A stretch of 64,000 nucleotides of DNA from Acidobacteriota bacterium (GCA_018268955.1 JAFDVO010000023.1:24450-88449), one strand, 5' to 3'. Counted from the stretch's first letter, positions 16,862-28,032 are shown. Numbers and translations are program-made. The notes: a model not told the origin generated them from the sequence alone.

Positions 16862-18151
16862 ATGCGCCTGACGCTGTTCGGCGAGATCGTCACGATGGCG
16901 CTCGACACGGTGCGGACCAACAAGATGCGGTCCGCGCTGACGGTGCTCGGGGTCGTCATCGGCATCACGTCGATCGTGGGGATGACGGCGATGATCCGCG
17001 GCTTCGACCAGTCGCTGCGCGACATGATCGGCGCCATCGGTCCCAACACGATCTTCGTCCAGCGGTTCGGCGTGACGAGCTTCTCCAGCGGGGCGGAGAT
17101 CCGCGACCTGCTGAAGCGGCCGAACCTCACCATCTCGGATGCGCGCGCGCTCGAGGATCAGAGCGACACGATCCAGCTGGTCGACATCCAGCTCGGCGCC
17201 GGTGGACCGCCGACCACCCGTCGGGTCTTCTACCGTGACCAGAAGACCAGGCCGGTGGTGGTCTTCGGCACCACGGAGAACTTCGCCGAAGGCACCAAGA
17301 TCCCGATGGTGGCGGGCCGCTTCTTCAACGGCACTGAGGTGCAGTACCGCAAGAACGTGGCGGTCCTCGGCAACGCCCCGTTCCAGCTGCTGTTCGGCAC
17401 GGCCGGCATCGACCCGCTCGGCAAGTCCATCCGCGTCGGCTCCGAACGCTTCGAGGTCGTCGGCGTGTTCGACAAGCGCCCGGCCGCGGGCGGGTTCAAC
17501 CTTGGCCAGGACGACTTTGTCGTCATCCCCTATACGGCATATCAGCGGATCTTCGGGCTCAACGCGGTGCGGGTCGCCCGCAACGCGACCTTCCTGCCGA
17601 TCCAGATCGCGCTCGTCCCGCGCGAGGGCGTGCGCCAGGAGGATGCGATCGCGGACGTGGAGCGGGTCATGCGGATCCGCCACGGGCTGCGCCTCGACGA
17701 GCCGAACGACTTCGACATCCTCACGCAGGACGCGTTCCTGAAGCTCTGGGACCAGATCAGCCAGGGCACCTTCTTCGCGCTCATCGTCATCTCGTCGATC
17801 GCGCTGATGGTGGGCGGCATCGGCGTGATGGCAATCATGTCGATCTCGGTGACGGAGCGCACGCGCGAGATCGGCGTGCGCAAGGCACTCGGGGCGCGCC
17901 GGTCGGAGATCCTCTTCCAGTTCCTGATGGAAGCGGCGTTCCTCACCTCGCTCGGCGGCATCATCGGCATCGTGCTCGGCAGCTCGCTCGGCTGGCTCGT
18001 GCACGTCGTGTCCGGTTTCCCGATTTCGCTGCCGTGGTGGTCCTTTGCGATCGGCCTTGGCTTCTCGGCCTCGGTCGGCCTGTTCTTCGGCATCTGGCCG
18101 GCCATGAAAGCCTCGCGTCTCGACCCGATCGAAGCCCTCCGCTACGAGTGA
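16862..18151 (+). CDS. MacB/FtsX-type ABC transporter permease 2
   Basis: The product is 429 residues from ATG 16862, which has GAGGAA 7 nt upstream; an ATG at 16838 would add 8 residues but has no ribosome binding site. Layout matches permease 1: an N-terminal helix (NKMRSALTVLGVVIGITSIV), a periplasmic core, and three C-terminal helices with TREIGVRKALGARRSEI. The two permeases probably form a heterodimer (inference). The required ATP-binding subunit is not encoded in this operon. Confidence 0.88.
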   Translation: MRLTLFGEIVTMALDTVRTNKMRSALTVLGVVIGITSIVGMTAMIRGFDQSLRDMIGAIGPNTIFVQRFGVTSFSSGAEIRDLLKRPNLTISDARALEDQSDTIQLVDIQLGAGGPPTTRRVFYRDQKTRPVVVFGTTENFAEGTKIPMVAGRFFNGTEVQYRKNVAVLGNAPFQLLFGTAGIDPLGKSIRVGSERFEVVGVFDKRPAAGGFNLGQDDFVVIPYTAYQRIFGLNAVRVARNATFLPIQIALVPREGVRQEDAIADVERVMRIRHGLRLDEPNDFDILTQDAFLKLWDQISQGTFFALIVISSIALMVGGIGVMAIMSISVTERTREIGVRKALGARRSEILFQFLMEAAFLTSLGGIIGIVLGSSLGWLVHVVSGFPISLPWWSFAIGLGFSASVGLFFGIWPAMKASRLDPIEALRYE

Positions 18152-18347
18152 ACCTCCGCGCGCCGGAGTCACCCCACCAGCCGGACCCACTCCGCTGTCA
18201 ACAGGGGTATGATCCGCCCATAAGCCGCACGCCGGCTCGCGCCGGTGCGCGGACCCATCAGCGCCAGGTGCTGCGCCGGGATGTCAGCCCGCCCGCGCGC
18301 CGCTCCGCATCAGGCTGCACTCGAGGTGGCCTGAGGGAGAGCTTCCC

Positions 18348-20444
<2,097 letters not shown>

Positions 20445-20481
20445 AAAAAAGGCCCCGCCTGCTTGCGCAGCGGGGCCTTTT
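20445..20481. terminator. Bidirectional intrinsic terminator
   Basis: An 8-bp GC stem, GGCCCCGC (20451-20458) and GCGGGGCC (20470-20477), with an 11-nt loop is flanked by A6 on the left and T4 on the right. It works as a terminator for the EF-G-like gene, which stops just before it. Read leftwards, it ends the ribosomal superoperon 66 nt after the rplQ stop. Confidence 0.9.
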
Positions 20482-20546
20482 CAGTTGGGACCGGCCCTGA
20501 GCCGAACGCCCAGAGCCTGACGCGTGCGAGCGGCGGGAGCCGCGAG

Positions 20547-21140
20547 CTAGCTGCCGCCTGCCTTGCGCGGGGTGGTTGCCTTGCGGACGGTGCCCTTCGC
20601 TGGCTTCGTGGCCTTGGCCTTGGGCGCGTCGCCTGCGTCCTTCTTGCTGCCGCGCAGCCGCTCCGCGGCCGCCTTCAACCGGCCGCCGACGCCCTTCGAC
20701 TTCGGCGCCGTTTCCGCCTGCGCAGCCTCGGTCTCAGCCTCCGCGCGCGGGTTGAACTCGCTGCCGACCAGTTCCACCTGGGCGATCTCGGCCGAGTCGC
20801 CGCGGCGGTAGCCGAGGCGCAGGATGCGGGTGTAGCCGCCGGGCCGCGCTTCGAACCGGGGCGCGATCGAATCGAACAGCTTCGACACGACCTCGCGGTC
20901 CTGGACGTCCTGCATCACCAGGCGCCGTGCGTTCAGGGTCTTCCCCTTCGGGTCCGCCGCCTTGACGCCGCGCTTGGCAATGGTGATGAGGCGCTCGACG
21001 AAGGGCCGCAGTTCCTTCGCGCGCGGGACCGTCGTCACGATGTGCTCGTGACGAAGGAGGGCGGTGGCCTGGTTGCGGATCATCGCGATGCGATGTTCGG
21101 TGACGCGGCCAAGCTTGCGATGTGCTACTCGGTGTCTCAT
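20547..21140 (-). CDS. rplQ: 50S ribosomal protein L17 with C-terminal extension
   Basis: Residues 1-120 are a normal L17: [20 protein letters not shown], then the RNA-binding helices and the [21 protein letters not shown] strand region. The total is 197 residues, about 75 more than usual. The extra tail is rich in Lys, Ala and Pro and looks disordered. It is the last gene of the ribosomal superoperon, 103 nt after rpoA. It sits at the polypeptide exit side of the large subunit. Confidence 0.95.
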   Translation of the reverse strand: MRHRVAHRKLGRVTEHRIAMIRNQATALLRHEHIVTTVPRAKELRPFVERLITIAKRGVKAADPKGKTLNARRLVMQDVQDREVVSKLFDSIAPRFEARPGGYTRILRLGYRRGDSAEIAQVELVGSEFNPRAEAETEAAQAETAPKSKGVGGRLKAAAERLRGSKKDAGDAPKAKATKPAKGTVRKATTPRKAGGS

Positions 21141-21142
21141 AG

Positions 21143-21241
21143 TCTTCGGCGGGTAGGGCTGGTGGGGCGGGTTGGACTGAGCGAGAGCTTCCTCTCGGTG
21201 ACTGTCCTACCTGCCATTCCTGCCTGACCTGCCCTCCCTCT
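21143..21241. repeat. Spacer repeat between rpoA and rplQ, nonad family (CCTACCTGC type)
   Basis: The left part reads GGGTAGGGCTGGTGGGGCGG. The right part reads CCTACCTGCCATTCCTGCCT followed by GACCTGCCC. The two arms are complementary and flank a short middle that itself contains GAGAGCTTCCTCTC. It fills the whole 103-nt spacer. The same unit occurs at 52.8, 59.8 and 63.1 kb. Confidence 0.6.
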
Positions 21242-21243
21242 TC

Positions 21244-22224
21244 TTAGTCCTGCGCTCCCGCCTGGTCGACGCGCATGCCGAGGCTCAGGCCCATCGTGTG
21301 CAGGATTTCCTTGATCTCGTTCAGGCTCTTGCGCCCGAAGTTCTTCGTCTTGAGCATCTCGGCTTCCGTCTTCTGCACCAGCTCACGGATGGTCCGGATG
21401 TTCGCGTTCTTCAGGCAGTTGTAGGAGCGCACCGAGAGCTCGAGCTCCTCGACCGACTTGTCGAGGTTCTCGTTGCCGGCGCCCGTGCGCGGCACATCGC
21501 CCGCAACCTCGGACTGCGGCTCGGCACCTTCCTCGAGGTTGATGAAGATGTTCAGGTGATCGCGAATCAGCTTTGCCGCGAGCGACACGGCATCGCGCGG
21601 CGTCACCGACCCGTTGGTCCACACGTCGACGGTCAGCTTGTCGTAGTCCGTGGTCTGGCCCAGACGTGCGGCCTCCACCAGGTAGTTGACCTTCTTGATC
21701 GGCGAGTGCACCGAGTCGATCGGGATCCAGCCGATGCCGAGGTCCTCGTCGAAGTTCTTGTCGGCCGAGACGTAGCCGCGGCCGCGGCGCATGCGCATCT
21801 CCATGTGGAGCTTGCCGCCCTCGGAGACGGTCGCGATGTGCGCGTCCGGATCGAGGATGTCGACGTCCTGGTCCACCTGGATGTCGCGCGCCTTGACCTC
21901 ACCCGGCTTGTCCACGCGGATGATCAGCGTCTTGGTGGCGTCGACGTGCAGCTTCAGCGGAATCTGCTTGAGGTTGAGGATGATGTCGGTCGCATCCTCG
22001 ACGACGCCCGGGATCGGCGAGAACTCGTGCTGCACGCCGTCGATCTTCACCGCGGTGATCGCGGCGCCTTCGATCGAGGAGAGCAGCACGCGGCGCAGCG
22101 AGTTTCCGATGGTCGTGCCGAAGCCCCGCTCGAACGGCTGCGCGTAGAACCGGCCGAACCGATCGGTGAGGGTTTCGCGCTCGAACTCGAGCCGCTTGGG
22201 CCGCTGAAAACCTTTCCAGAGCAT
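21244..22224 (-). CDS. rpoA: DNA-directed RNA polymerase subunit alpha
   Basis: The product is 326 residues from ATG 22224. An adjacent ATG at 22227 would add one residue, but the AAAGGA site is better spaced for the second. The N-terminal assembly domain carries [20 protein letters not shown] at about 38-57. The C-terminal helix-hairpin-helix domain (about 245-315) carries [14 protein letters not shown] and FGRKSLNEI. It nucleates core polymerase assembly and contacts activators. It is in the usual alpha-operon place between rpsD and rplQ. Confidence 0.97.
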   Translation of the reverse strand: MLWKGFQRPKRLEFERETLTDRFGRFYAQPFERGFGTTIGNSLRRVLLSSIEGAAITAVKIDGVQHEFSPIPGVVEDATDIILNLKQIPLKLHVDATKTLIIRVDKPGEVKARDIQVDQDVDILDPDAHIATVSEGGKLHMEMRMRRGRGYVSADKNFDEDLGIGWIPIDSVHSPIKKVNYLVEAARLGQTTDYDKLTVDVWTNGSVTPRDAVSLAAKLIRDHLNIFINLEEGAEPQSEVAGDVPRTGAGNENLDKSVEELELSVRSYNCLKNANIRTIRELVQKTEAEMLKTKNFGRKSLNEIKEILHTMGLSLGMRVDQAGAQD

Positions 22225-22388
22225 CATGTGTCCTTTCGTCCGCCTCCGCTCAGGCTTCGGCCGGACTTCGCTATCGGGCCCGCAGACGGGCCTCCAGACC
22301 TGCAAGATACCGCCGGCCTCCCGCCGCAGGTCTGTTCAAGGCTGCGGGCCGACGGGTAGCGAGGCGGCGCCAATCGAGCGCCGCCCTG

Positions 22389-22479
22389 AAGGCTCTGGCC
22401 TCCTGACTTCTGGCGTCGGGCCGAGTCGGGAGCCGACATCGCCTGGAGCCTGGAGCCTGAAGACCGAAGCCTGAAAGCC
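22389..22479. repeat. Spacer repeat between rpsD and rpoA, heptad GGCTCTG/GCCTGGA family
   Basis: The left arm contains GGCTCTGGCCTCCTGACTTC. The right arm contains GCCTGGAGCCTGGAGCCTGA and related units up to the rpsD stop. Period is 7. The arms are imperfectly complementary. This spacer (255 nt) is the longest in the superoperon; the remainder (22230-22388) shows no gene. Confidence 0.6.
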
Positions 22480-23109
22480 TTACTTCGAGTAGAGCTCGAC
22501 GATGAGCTGTTCCTGCACGGGCAGGTTGATCTGCTCGCGCGTCGGCATCGAGACGACGCGGCCGGAGAGCGAGCCGGAGTCGAACGACAGCCACTCCGGG
22601 ATGCCGCGCCCCTTCACTTCCTGCATCGCGTGCTCGATCGTCGGGTTCTTCTGGCTGCGGCCCAGGATCGAGATCACGTCGCCCTGCTTCAGCGAGTACG
22701 ACGGGATGTCGACCTTCTTGCCGTTGATCAGGTAGTGGCCGTGACGCACCAGCTGACGCGCCTGCGCACGCGACGTCGAGAGACCGAGGCGGTAGATCAC
22801 GTTGTCCAGGCGGCGCTCCAGGAGCTGGAGCAGCGTGACGCCCGTGACGCCGCGGGTCCGCTCCGCTTCCTCGAAGTAGCCGCGGAACTGGTCTTCCAGC
22901 ACGCCGTAGATACGCTTGACCTTCTGCTTCTCACGGAGCTGCAGGCCGTAGCCCGCGAGCTTCGCCTTGCGCGTCTTGCCGTGCTGACCGGGCGCAAAGT
23001 TGCGCTTCTCGATCGCGCACTTCTCGGTGTAGCACCGCTCGCCCTTCAGGAAGAGCTTCATGCCTTCGCGGCGGCACAGACGGCAGACCGGTCCGATGTA
23101 ACGAGCCAT
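22480..23109 (-). CDS. rpsD: 30S ribosomal protein S4
   Basis: The 209-residue protein starts [20 protein letters not shown]. Its N-terminal zinc site is C9, C12, C26 and C31, so it is the zinc-binding form. An S4 RNA-binding domain at about 98-160 carries [14 protein letters not shown] and [16 protein letters not shown]4 is a primary 16S-binding protein and in many bacteria represses its own operon. It lies between rpsK and rpoA. Confidence 0.97.
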   Translation of the reverse strand: MARYIGPVCRLCRREGMKLFLKGERCYTEKCAIEKRNFAPGQHGKTRKAKLAGYGLQLREKQKVKRIYGVLEDQFRGYFEEAERTRGVTGVTLLQLLERRLDNVIYRLGLSTSRAQARQLVRHGHYLINGKKVDIPSYSLKQGDVISILGRSQKNPTIEHAMQEVKGRGIPEWLSFDSGSLSGRVVSMPTREQINLPVQEQLIVELYSK

Positions 23110-23134
23110 TCAATCAACCTCTAAGAGAACATCG

Positions 23135-23231
23135 CAGTTGGTGAATTGGTGATCTGGTGAATCGGTGAATGCCTGTCACGAAATTCACCAACCGACTCAC
23201 CAACTCGCCAACTCACCAGATCACCAATTGC
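23135..23231. repeat. Spacer repeat between rpsK and rpsD, octad TTGGTGAA/TTCACCAA family
   Basis: Left arm units TTGGTGAA, TTGGTGAT, CTGGTGAA and TCGGTGAA run from 23137. Right arm units TTCACCAA, CTCACCAA, CTCGCCAA, CTCACCAG and ATCACCAA run to 23228. They are reverse complements, so the spacer can fold into a long imperfect hairpin with a short loop near 23175. Period is 8. This is the clearest two-arm example. Confidence 0.8.
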
Positions 23232-23243
23232 ACGCGCAGCGCC

Positions 23244-23681
23244 TCAGACCCGACGCCGCTTCGAGGGGCGGCAGCCGTTGTGCGGAATCGGGGTGACGTC
23301 GCGGATCGACTTCACCTCGAGGCCGACGGTCTGCAGCGCGCGGATGGCGGACTCACGGCCGGAGCCGGGGCCCTTCACGCGGACGTCGAGCGAGCGCATG
23401 GAGACCGAGGTCTTCGCGGCGTTGCCCGCGTTCATGGCCGCCTGCGTCGCGGCGAATGGCGTGCCCTTGCGCGAGCCCTTGAAGCCGATGCCGCCGGCGC
23501 TCGACCAGGCCACCACGTTGCCCTCGGTGTCGGTGATCGTCACCGTCGTGTTGTTGAACGACGCATGAATGTGCGCGAAGCCATGGTGCACGACGCGCTT
23601 CTCGCCGCGCTTCTTGAAGGTCTTCTTGGGCTTTCCAGCCGCCTTCTTCTCTGCGCCGCCTTCAGCTTCAGTCTTTGCCAT
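23244..23681 (-). CDS. rpsK: 30S ribosomal protein S11
   Basis: The 145-residue protein has a Lys/Ala-rich N-terminal extension of about 28 residues, then the S11 fold: [20 protein letters not shown], the [20 protein letters not shown] loop, and the C-terminal [13 protein letters not shown]11 forms the platform of the small subunit near the mRNA exit. It follows rpsM by 65 nt. Confidence 0.96.
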   Translation of the reverse strand: MAKTEAEGGAEKKAAGKPKKTFKKRGEKRVVHHGFAHIHASFNNTTVTITDTEGNVVAWSSAGGIGFKGSRKGTPFAATQAAMNAGNAAKTSVSMRSLDVRVKGPGSGRESAIRALQTVGLEVKSIRDVTPIPHNGCRPSKRRRV

Positions 23682-23746
23682 ATCAGTTCAATCCGCTGTC
23701 AGTTCACTCTGCAATCCGCAGCCTGCAACCTGGAATTCCAGAATCG

Positions 23747-24121
23747 CTAGACCGTCTTCTTCTTGGCGATGGCGCCCTTGCGCGGGCCCTTGCGGGTACG
23801 CGCGTTGGTCTTCGTGCGCTGGCCGCGCACCGGAAGGCCGCGGCGGTGGCGCAGGCCACGGTAGCTGCCGATTTCCATCAGCCGCTTGATGTTCATCGAG
23901 ATTTCCTTGCGGAGGTCGCCTTCGACGCCCCCCTGCTCCTCGATGACCCGGCTGATCTTCCGGACGTCGTCTTCGGAGAGATCCTTCACGCGGATGTCGC
24001 CGCTGACGCCCGCCGCGGTCAGGATGTCGTTCGAGCGCTTGCGCCCGATGCCGAAGATGTACGTGAGACCGATTTCGATCCGCTTGGTGCGCGGAAGATC
24101 GACGCCTGCAATACGAGCCAT
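23747..24121 (-). CDS. rpsM: 30S ribosomal protein S13
   Basis: The product is 124 residues from ATG 24121, with AGAGG just upstream; the longer frame to 24199 reads through a spacer repeat. [20 protein letters not shown] and the C-terminal [14 protein letters not shown] are diagnostic. S13 contacts the P-site tRNA and the L5 bridge in the head of the 30S subunit. Confidence 0.96.
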   Translation of the reverse strand: MARIAGVDLPRTKRIEIGLTYIFGIGRKRSNDILTAAGVSGDIRVKDLSEDDVRKISRVIEEQGGVEGDLRKEISMNIKRLMEIGSYRGLRHRRGLPVRGQRTKTNARTRKGPRKGAIAKKKTV

Positions 24122-24136
24122 ACCTCTGAGTCCTCG

Positions 24137-24226
24137 CAATTGGGGATTTGGTGAGTTGGAGAATGGGCGGGGGCCGCAGCACCCACCGGAATCCGCCAAC
24201 TCACCAATTCACCAAATCACCAATTG
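24137..24226. repeat. Spacer repeat between rpmJ and rpsM, octad family, two arms
   Basis: The left arm starts CAATTGGGGATTTGGTGAGT and goes on to GGGCGG. The right arm starts CCGCCAACTCACCAATTCAC and ends ACCAATTG at 24226. The outer ends CAATTG and CAATTG match exactly, and the arms pair over more than 30 nt. It fills the spacer completely. Confidence 0.8.
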
Positions 24227-24227
24227 A

Positions 24228-24341
24228 TTATCCCTGCCGCTGCTTGTGCTTCTGGTTGGCGCAGATCACCCGGACCACGCCACGGCGGCGGACGATCTTG
24301 CACTTATCGCAAATGCGCTTCACCGATGCTCGAACCTTCAT
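24228..24341 (-). CDS. rpmJ: 50S ribosomal protein L36
   Basis: This is a 37-residue gene: it starts [20 protein letters not shown] and ends NQKHKQRQG. The zinc ligands C11, C14, C27 and H32 are all present, so it is the zinc-binding form. Length is typical for L36. It lies between infA and rpsM as in most alpha operons. Confidence 0.96.
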   Translation of the reverse strand: MKVRASVKRICDKCKIVRRRGVVRVICANQKHKQRQG

Positions 24342-24462
24342 TGTCTACCGATCCTTGCCGGCTCTGGGCGTTCGGCGATGGGCCGTGGCCCGACCGCGCT
24401 GCCCTTCGAGACCAGAAACCTACGCGTTTCCGCGTTCGTGCGGTCCTGCGTTACACCGTACC

Positions 24463-24497
24463 CGCCTGCATTCCTGCATTGCTGCATTCCTGCATCA
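24463..24497. repeat. Spacer repeat between infA and rpmJ, octad CTGCATTC family
   Basis: Units CTGCATTC, CTGCATTG, CTGCATTC and CTGCATCA stand in tandem next to the infA stop. The same family reappears at 35742-35808. The rest of the 153-nt spacer (24342-24462) has GGCTCTGGGCG-like units and no gene. Confidence 0.6.
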
Positions 24498-24731
24498 CGG
24501 GAGCTTCTCCACAATCCGTCCGCGCCCTCGGTCGACCGGCGACAGTTCCAGCCGCACGCGGTCGCCCACGAGCACCCGGACGAAGTTGCGATCCATCCGG
24601 TCGGCGATGTGCGCGGTGACCAGGGCGCCTCCCTCCAGCTTGACGCGGTAGAGTGCGCTCGGCAACTGCTCCATCACGGTGCCGGTTACCGCGGACCGGC
24701 TGCCGGCACGTCCCTCGCCGTCAGAATCCAT
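24495..24731 (-). CDS. infA: Translation initiation factor IF-1
   Basis: This is a 78-residue OB-fold protein. VTGTVMEQLPSALYRVKLEG, then VTAHIADRMDRNFVRVLVGD and VRLELSPVDRGRGRIV match IF-1 along its whole length. The start at ATG 24731 gives a 13-residue leader (rich in Asp, Gly and Arg) and a 46-nt overlap with map, which is long for neighbouring genes. No closer in-frame start was found. IF-1 blocks the A site during initiation. Confidence 0.93.
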   Translation of the reverse strand: MDSDGEGRAGSRSAVTGTVMEQLPSALYRVKLEGGALVTAHIADRMDRNFVRVLVGDRVRLELSPVDRGRGRIVEKLP

Positions 24732-25459
24732 GGCCCGTTCGCCGTTACCGCCACCGTGTGCTCGAAATGCGCCGACAGGCTCTTGTCCCGCGTGACCGCG
24801 GTCCACCCATCCGACAGCACCTTCACACCCGGCTTCCCTGCGTTCACCATCGGCTCGATGGCGAGCACCATGCCTTCGGCCAGACGCGCCCCGCGCCCGG
24901 GCTCGCCGTAGTTCGGGATCTGCGGCTCCTCGTGCATCTCCTGCCCGATGCCGTGCCCCACGAACTCCCGGACGACCGAGAACCCCTGCGCCTCCACGTG
25001 CGACTGCACCGCGTGCCCGATGTCGGAGACCCGCGCGCCCGGCTTCACGACCTCGATCGCCTTGTAGAGCGATTCCTCGGTCACGCGCAGCAGCCGCGCC
25101 GCGTCTTCCGAAATGCGCCCCACGGCCAGCGTGACCGCCGAGTCGCCGAAGTACCCCTCGAGCGACGCGCCGACATCAATCGAGATGATGTCGCCGGCCT
25201 TCAGCACCCGCTTGCCTGACGGGATGCCGTGAATCACCTCATCGTTCACCGACGCGCAAATCGTCGCCGGGTATCCGTGATACCCCTTGAACGCGGGAAT
25301 CGCGCCCGCGTCGACAATCAGGCCTTCGGCGATGGCGTCGAGGTCCCCCGTCGTCACGCCAGGCTCGACCTTCGCCGCCAGGGCGGTCAGCACCTGGCCG
25401 ACCAGCCGGCCCGCGGCCCGCATCTTGTCGAGTTCCGCGCGCGACCTGCAGACGATCAC
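24686..25459 (-). CDS. map: Methionine aminopeptidase type I
   Basis: The product is 257 residues from GTG 25459, which overlaps the adk stop as GTGA. Metal ligands are in place: D95 (SIDVGA), D106 (FGDSAV), H169 (VGHGIG), E202 (IEPMV) and E233 (HFEHT), with H77 as the catalytic His. It removes the initiator Met from new proteins. Position after secY-adk is conserved in many bacteria. Confidence 0.95.
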   Translation of the reverse strand: MIVCRSRAELDKMRAAGRLVGQVLTALAAKVEPGVTTGDLDAIAEGLIVDAGAIPAFKGYHGYPATICASVNDEVIHGIPSGKRVLKAGDIISIDVGASLEGYFGDSAVTLAVGRISEDAARLLRVTEESLYKAIEVVKPGARVSDIGHAVQSHVEAQGFSVVREFVGHGIGQEMHEEPQIPNYGEPGRGARLAEGMVLAIEPMVNAGKPGVKVLSDGWTAVTRDKSLSAHFEHTVAVTANGPWILTARDVPAAGPR

Positions 25460-26133
25460 AGAGCCGACCCGCCCGCCACGACCGCCCGCGCCGATTCGAC
25501 GGCGTCCACGAGCGCGGCGGCCACGATGTCCGGCGCCTGCGCCCCGTCGACGCTTCGGAACGTCGGACGGCCAGCGTAGTAGTCCACCAGGGGCCGGGTG
25601 TTCTTCTCGTACACCTTCAGCCGCTCCCGGATCGTCGCCTCGTTGTCGTCCGACCGCTGGATCAGCGCGTTCCCGCACTTCCCGCAGCGCATCGTCGTGA
25701 CCGCCTGGGCATCCGACGGGTCCGCGTTCTGCCCGCAGGTGCCGCACACCAGCCGCGACGTCAGGCGACGCACCAGCTCCGCCTCCGGCACCGCGATGTC
25801 GATCACGATCAGCGGCACGCGTCCGGCCATCACGCCGTCGAGCGCCTGGGCCTGCGCCACCGTGCGCGGGAAACCATCAAGGATAAACCCATTTCGCGCA
25901 TCCGCGCGAGCCAGACGTTCCTCGACGATGCCGATGATGACCTCGTCGCTCACGAGTTCGCCGCGGTCCATGATCGCCTTGGCCCGGAGCCCGACCTCGG
26001 TGCCGGCCTTGACCGCCTCACGCAGCATGTCGCCGGTCGAGATCTTCGGAATCCCCTTCGAGGCGGCAAGCCTGTCTGCCTGCGTGCCCTTTCCAGCCCC
26101 CGGGGGGCCCAGGATGATGAGATTCAGCGCCAT
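25456..26133 (-). CDS. adk: Adenylate kinase
   Basis: The 225-residue protein has P-loop GPPGAGKG at 9-16, the NMP-binding segment (STGDMLREAV), GFPRT at 88-92 and a long zinc-type LID with C130, C133, C150 and C153. It interconverts ATP and AMP with two ADP. It lies 13 nt after secY and is translationally coupled to map. The last 20 residues are Ala/Val-rich. Confidence 0.96.
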   Translation of the reverse strand: MALNLIILGPPGAGKGTQADRLAASKGIPKISTGDMLREAVKAGTEVGLRAKAIMDRGELVSDEVIIGIVEERLARADARNGFILDGFPRTVAQAQALDGVMAGRVPLIVIDIAVPEAELVRRLTSRLVCGTCGQNADPSDAQAVTTMRCGKCGNALIQRSDDNEATIRERLKVYEKNTRPLVDYYAGRPTFRSVDGAQAPDIVAAALVDAVESARAVVAGGSAL

Positions 26134-26146
26134 CGGTCTGCTCCGC

Positions 26147-27535
26147 CTACGCGCGACGCCCGCGAATGCGCGTCTTCTTCATGAAGCCGTCGTAGTGCCG
26201 CATGATCAGCTGGCTCTCGACCTGCTGGACGGTGTCCATCGCGACGCCGACGACAATCAGGAGCGACGTGCCGCCGAAGTAGAACTGGACGCCGAGACCT
26301 TCCGTGACGAACCGTGGAAGCGCCGCGTCGAGCCAGCCGCCGATGAACGGGATCGGCTCCACCTTGAACCCGCTCAGCAGGAACTGCGGCAGGATGGCGA
26401 TGACCGCCAGGTAGACCGCACCCGCCAGTGTGATGCGCGTCAGGATGGTGTCGATGTACTCGGCGGTCCGCTTGCCCGGGCGGATGCCGGGGATGAAGCC
26501 GCCGTACTTCCGCATGTTCTCCGCGACATCATCCGGATTGAAGATGATTGCCGTGTAGAAGTAGGCGAAGAAGATGATGCCGGCCACGAAGAGCAGGTTG
26601 TAGAGCGGCATCCCCAGGCCGAGCTGCGTCACGACCGCGTCGGCGAAGCGCCGCCCCTGGAACATCTGCGCGAACGTCGCCGGGAACGCCAGGATGGACG
26701 ACGCGAAGATCACCGGGATGACGCCGCCGGTGTTCACCTTCAGCGGGATGTGCGTGCTCGAGCCGCCATACATGCGCCGGCCGACCACGCGCTTCGCGTA
26801 CTGGACGGTCACGCGGCGATGGCCGCGCTCGACGAAGATGATCGCCGCGACGACCAGCGCCATCACCACCAGCAGGAGCAGCATCGAGAACAGGCCGAGC
26901 TGCCCGGTCCGGATCTGATCGATCGTCTGGATCACCGCACGCGGGAAGCCGACGACGATGCCGGAGTAGATGATGAGGGACATGCCGTTCCCGATGCCGC
27001 GCTCGGTGATCTGCTCACCGAGCCACATGATGAACGACGTGCCGGTCGTGAGCGTCAGGACCGTCAGCAGCCGGAAGCCGAAGCCCGGGTTGTAGACCAG
27101 GGGCAGGCCGCCGGTGATGTTCGTCTGGCGCTCGAGGAAGATCGCGATGCCGAGCGACTGCACGATGCTGAGGACGATCGTGCCGTAGCGCGTGTACTGC
27201 GTGATCTTGCGGCGGCCGAGTTCGCCTTCCTTCGACAGCTTCTCCAGGTACGGCCACACCACGGTGAGGAGCTGGAGGATGATCGACGCGCTGATATACG
27301 GCATGATGCCGAGCGCGAAGATCGTCACCCGCGACAGGTTCCCGCCCGAGAACATGTCGTACAGGCCGAACATCTGGTTCTGCATCTGCTGCGCGAGCTC
27401 GGCCAGTGCGGCCGTGTTCACGCCCGGCGTCGGGATGTGGTGCCCGAGCCGATAGACACCCAGCATCCCGAGCGTGAACAGCACCCGGTTGCGCAGGTCC
27501 GAGACGGCGAAGATGTTCTTGAGGCTGTTTTCCAT
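26147..27535 (-). CDS. secY: Protein translocase subunit SecY
   Basis: The product is 462 residues from ATG 27535; a TTG at 27544 would add three. Ten membrane helices can be traced. The family signatures GMLGVYRLGHHIPTPGV near the N-terminus, MWLGEQITERGIGNGMSLII at about 180-200 and GGFIPGIRPGKRTAEYI at about 350 are intact. It forms the channel of the Sec translocon. It sits between rplO and adk, as usual in the spc operon. Confidence 0.97.
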   Translation of the reverse strand: MENSLKNIFAVSDLRNRVLFTLGMLGVYRLGHHIPTPGVNTAALAELAQQMQNQMFGLYDMFSGGNLSRVTIFALGIMPYISASIILQLLTVVWPYLEKLSKEGELGRRKITQYTRYGTIVLSIVQSLGIAIFLERQTNITGGLPLVYNPGFGFRLLTVLTLTTGTSFIMWLGEQITERGIGNGMSLIIYSGIVVGFPRAVIQTIDQIRTGQLGLFSMLLLLVVMALVVAAIIFVERGHRRVTVQYAKRVVGRRMYGGSSTHIPLKVNTGGVIPVIFASSILAFPATFAQMFQGRRFADAVVTQLGLGMPLYNLLFVAGIIFFAYFYTAIIFNPDDVAENMRKYGGFIPGIRPGKRTAEYIDTILTRITLAGAVYLAVIAILPQFLLSGFKVEPIPFIGGWLDAALPRFVTEGLGVQFYFGGTSLLIVVGVAMDTVQQVESQLIMRHYDGFMKKTRIRGRRA

Positions 27536-27574
27536 GGGCTGCAATCCGGGGCGGGCGCGCCGCCCGCCCGCCTG

Positions 27575-28018
27575 CTAGGCGATCGCCTCGGTCTGGCCGC
27601 CGGCGGCCGCGATCTTCTCCGCGGCCTTCCCGCTGAACTTGTGGGCCTTGACCGTCAGCGCCTTGCTCACGTCGCCGCGCGCCAGCACCTTGATCGGGCT
27701 GTTGCCGGTCACGAGTCCCGCCGCGACCAGTGCCTCCGGCGTGATGACCGTGCCCGCCTCGAAGCGCTCGGCCAGCGTGTCGAGGTTGACCACCTCGAAC
27801 TCCACGCGGAACGGGTTGTGGAACCCGCGCTTGGGCATGCGGCGGTGCAGCGGCATCTGGCCGCCTTCGAACCCGCGCTTGAACTTGAAGCCCGAACGCG
27901 ACTTCGCGCCCTTGTGCCCGCGGCTGGCCGTCTTGCCGTGCCCGGTGCCGTGGCCGCGGCCGATCCGCTTCTTCGCGTGCTTCGCGCCCTTTGGCGGCTT
28001 GAGATTCGACAGATCCAT
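27575..28018 (-). CDS. rplO: 50S ribosomal protein L15
   Basis: The product is 147 residues from ATG 28018. The N-terminal Gly/Lys/Arg-rich tail ([20 protein letters not shown]) and [15 protein letters not shown] are diagnostic for L15. Upstream frame continuation to 28102 only translates the spacer repeat. It lies between rpmD and secY. Confidence 0.96.
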   Translation of the reverse strand: MDLSNLKPPKGAKHAKKRIGRGHGTGHGKTASRGHKGAKSRSGFKFKRGFEGGQMPLHRRMPKRGFHNPFRVEFEVVNLDTLAERFEAGTVITPEALVAAGLVTGNSPIKVLARGDVSKALTVKAHKFSGKAAEKIAAAGGQTEAIA

Positions 28019-28032
28019 TGCTCTTGATCCCC

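Noticed and set aside
24122..24199. N-terminal extension of S13
   Set aside because: It reads through the octad spacer. The ATG at 24121 has a good ribosome binding site and the family-typical start.
25598..28027. 809-residue open frame on the plus strand, antisense to secY and rplO
   Set aside because: It is an artefact of high GC with third-position bias. The product is a low-complexity mix of Arg, Asp, His and Ala without any family motif, and the opposite strand encodes secY, adk and rplO without doubt.
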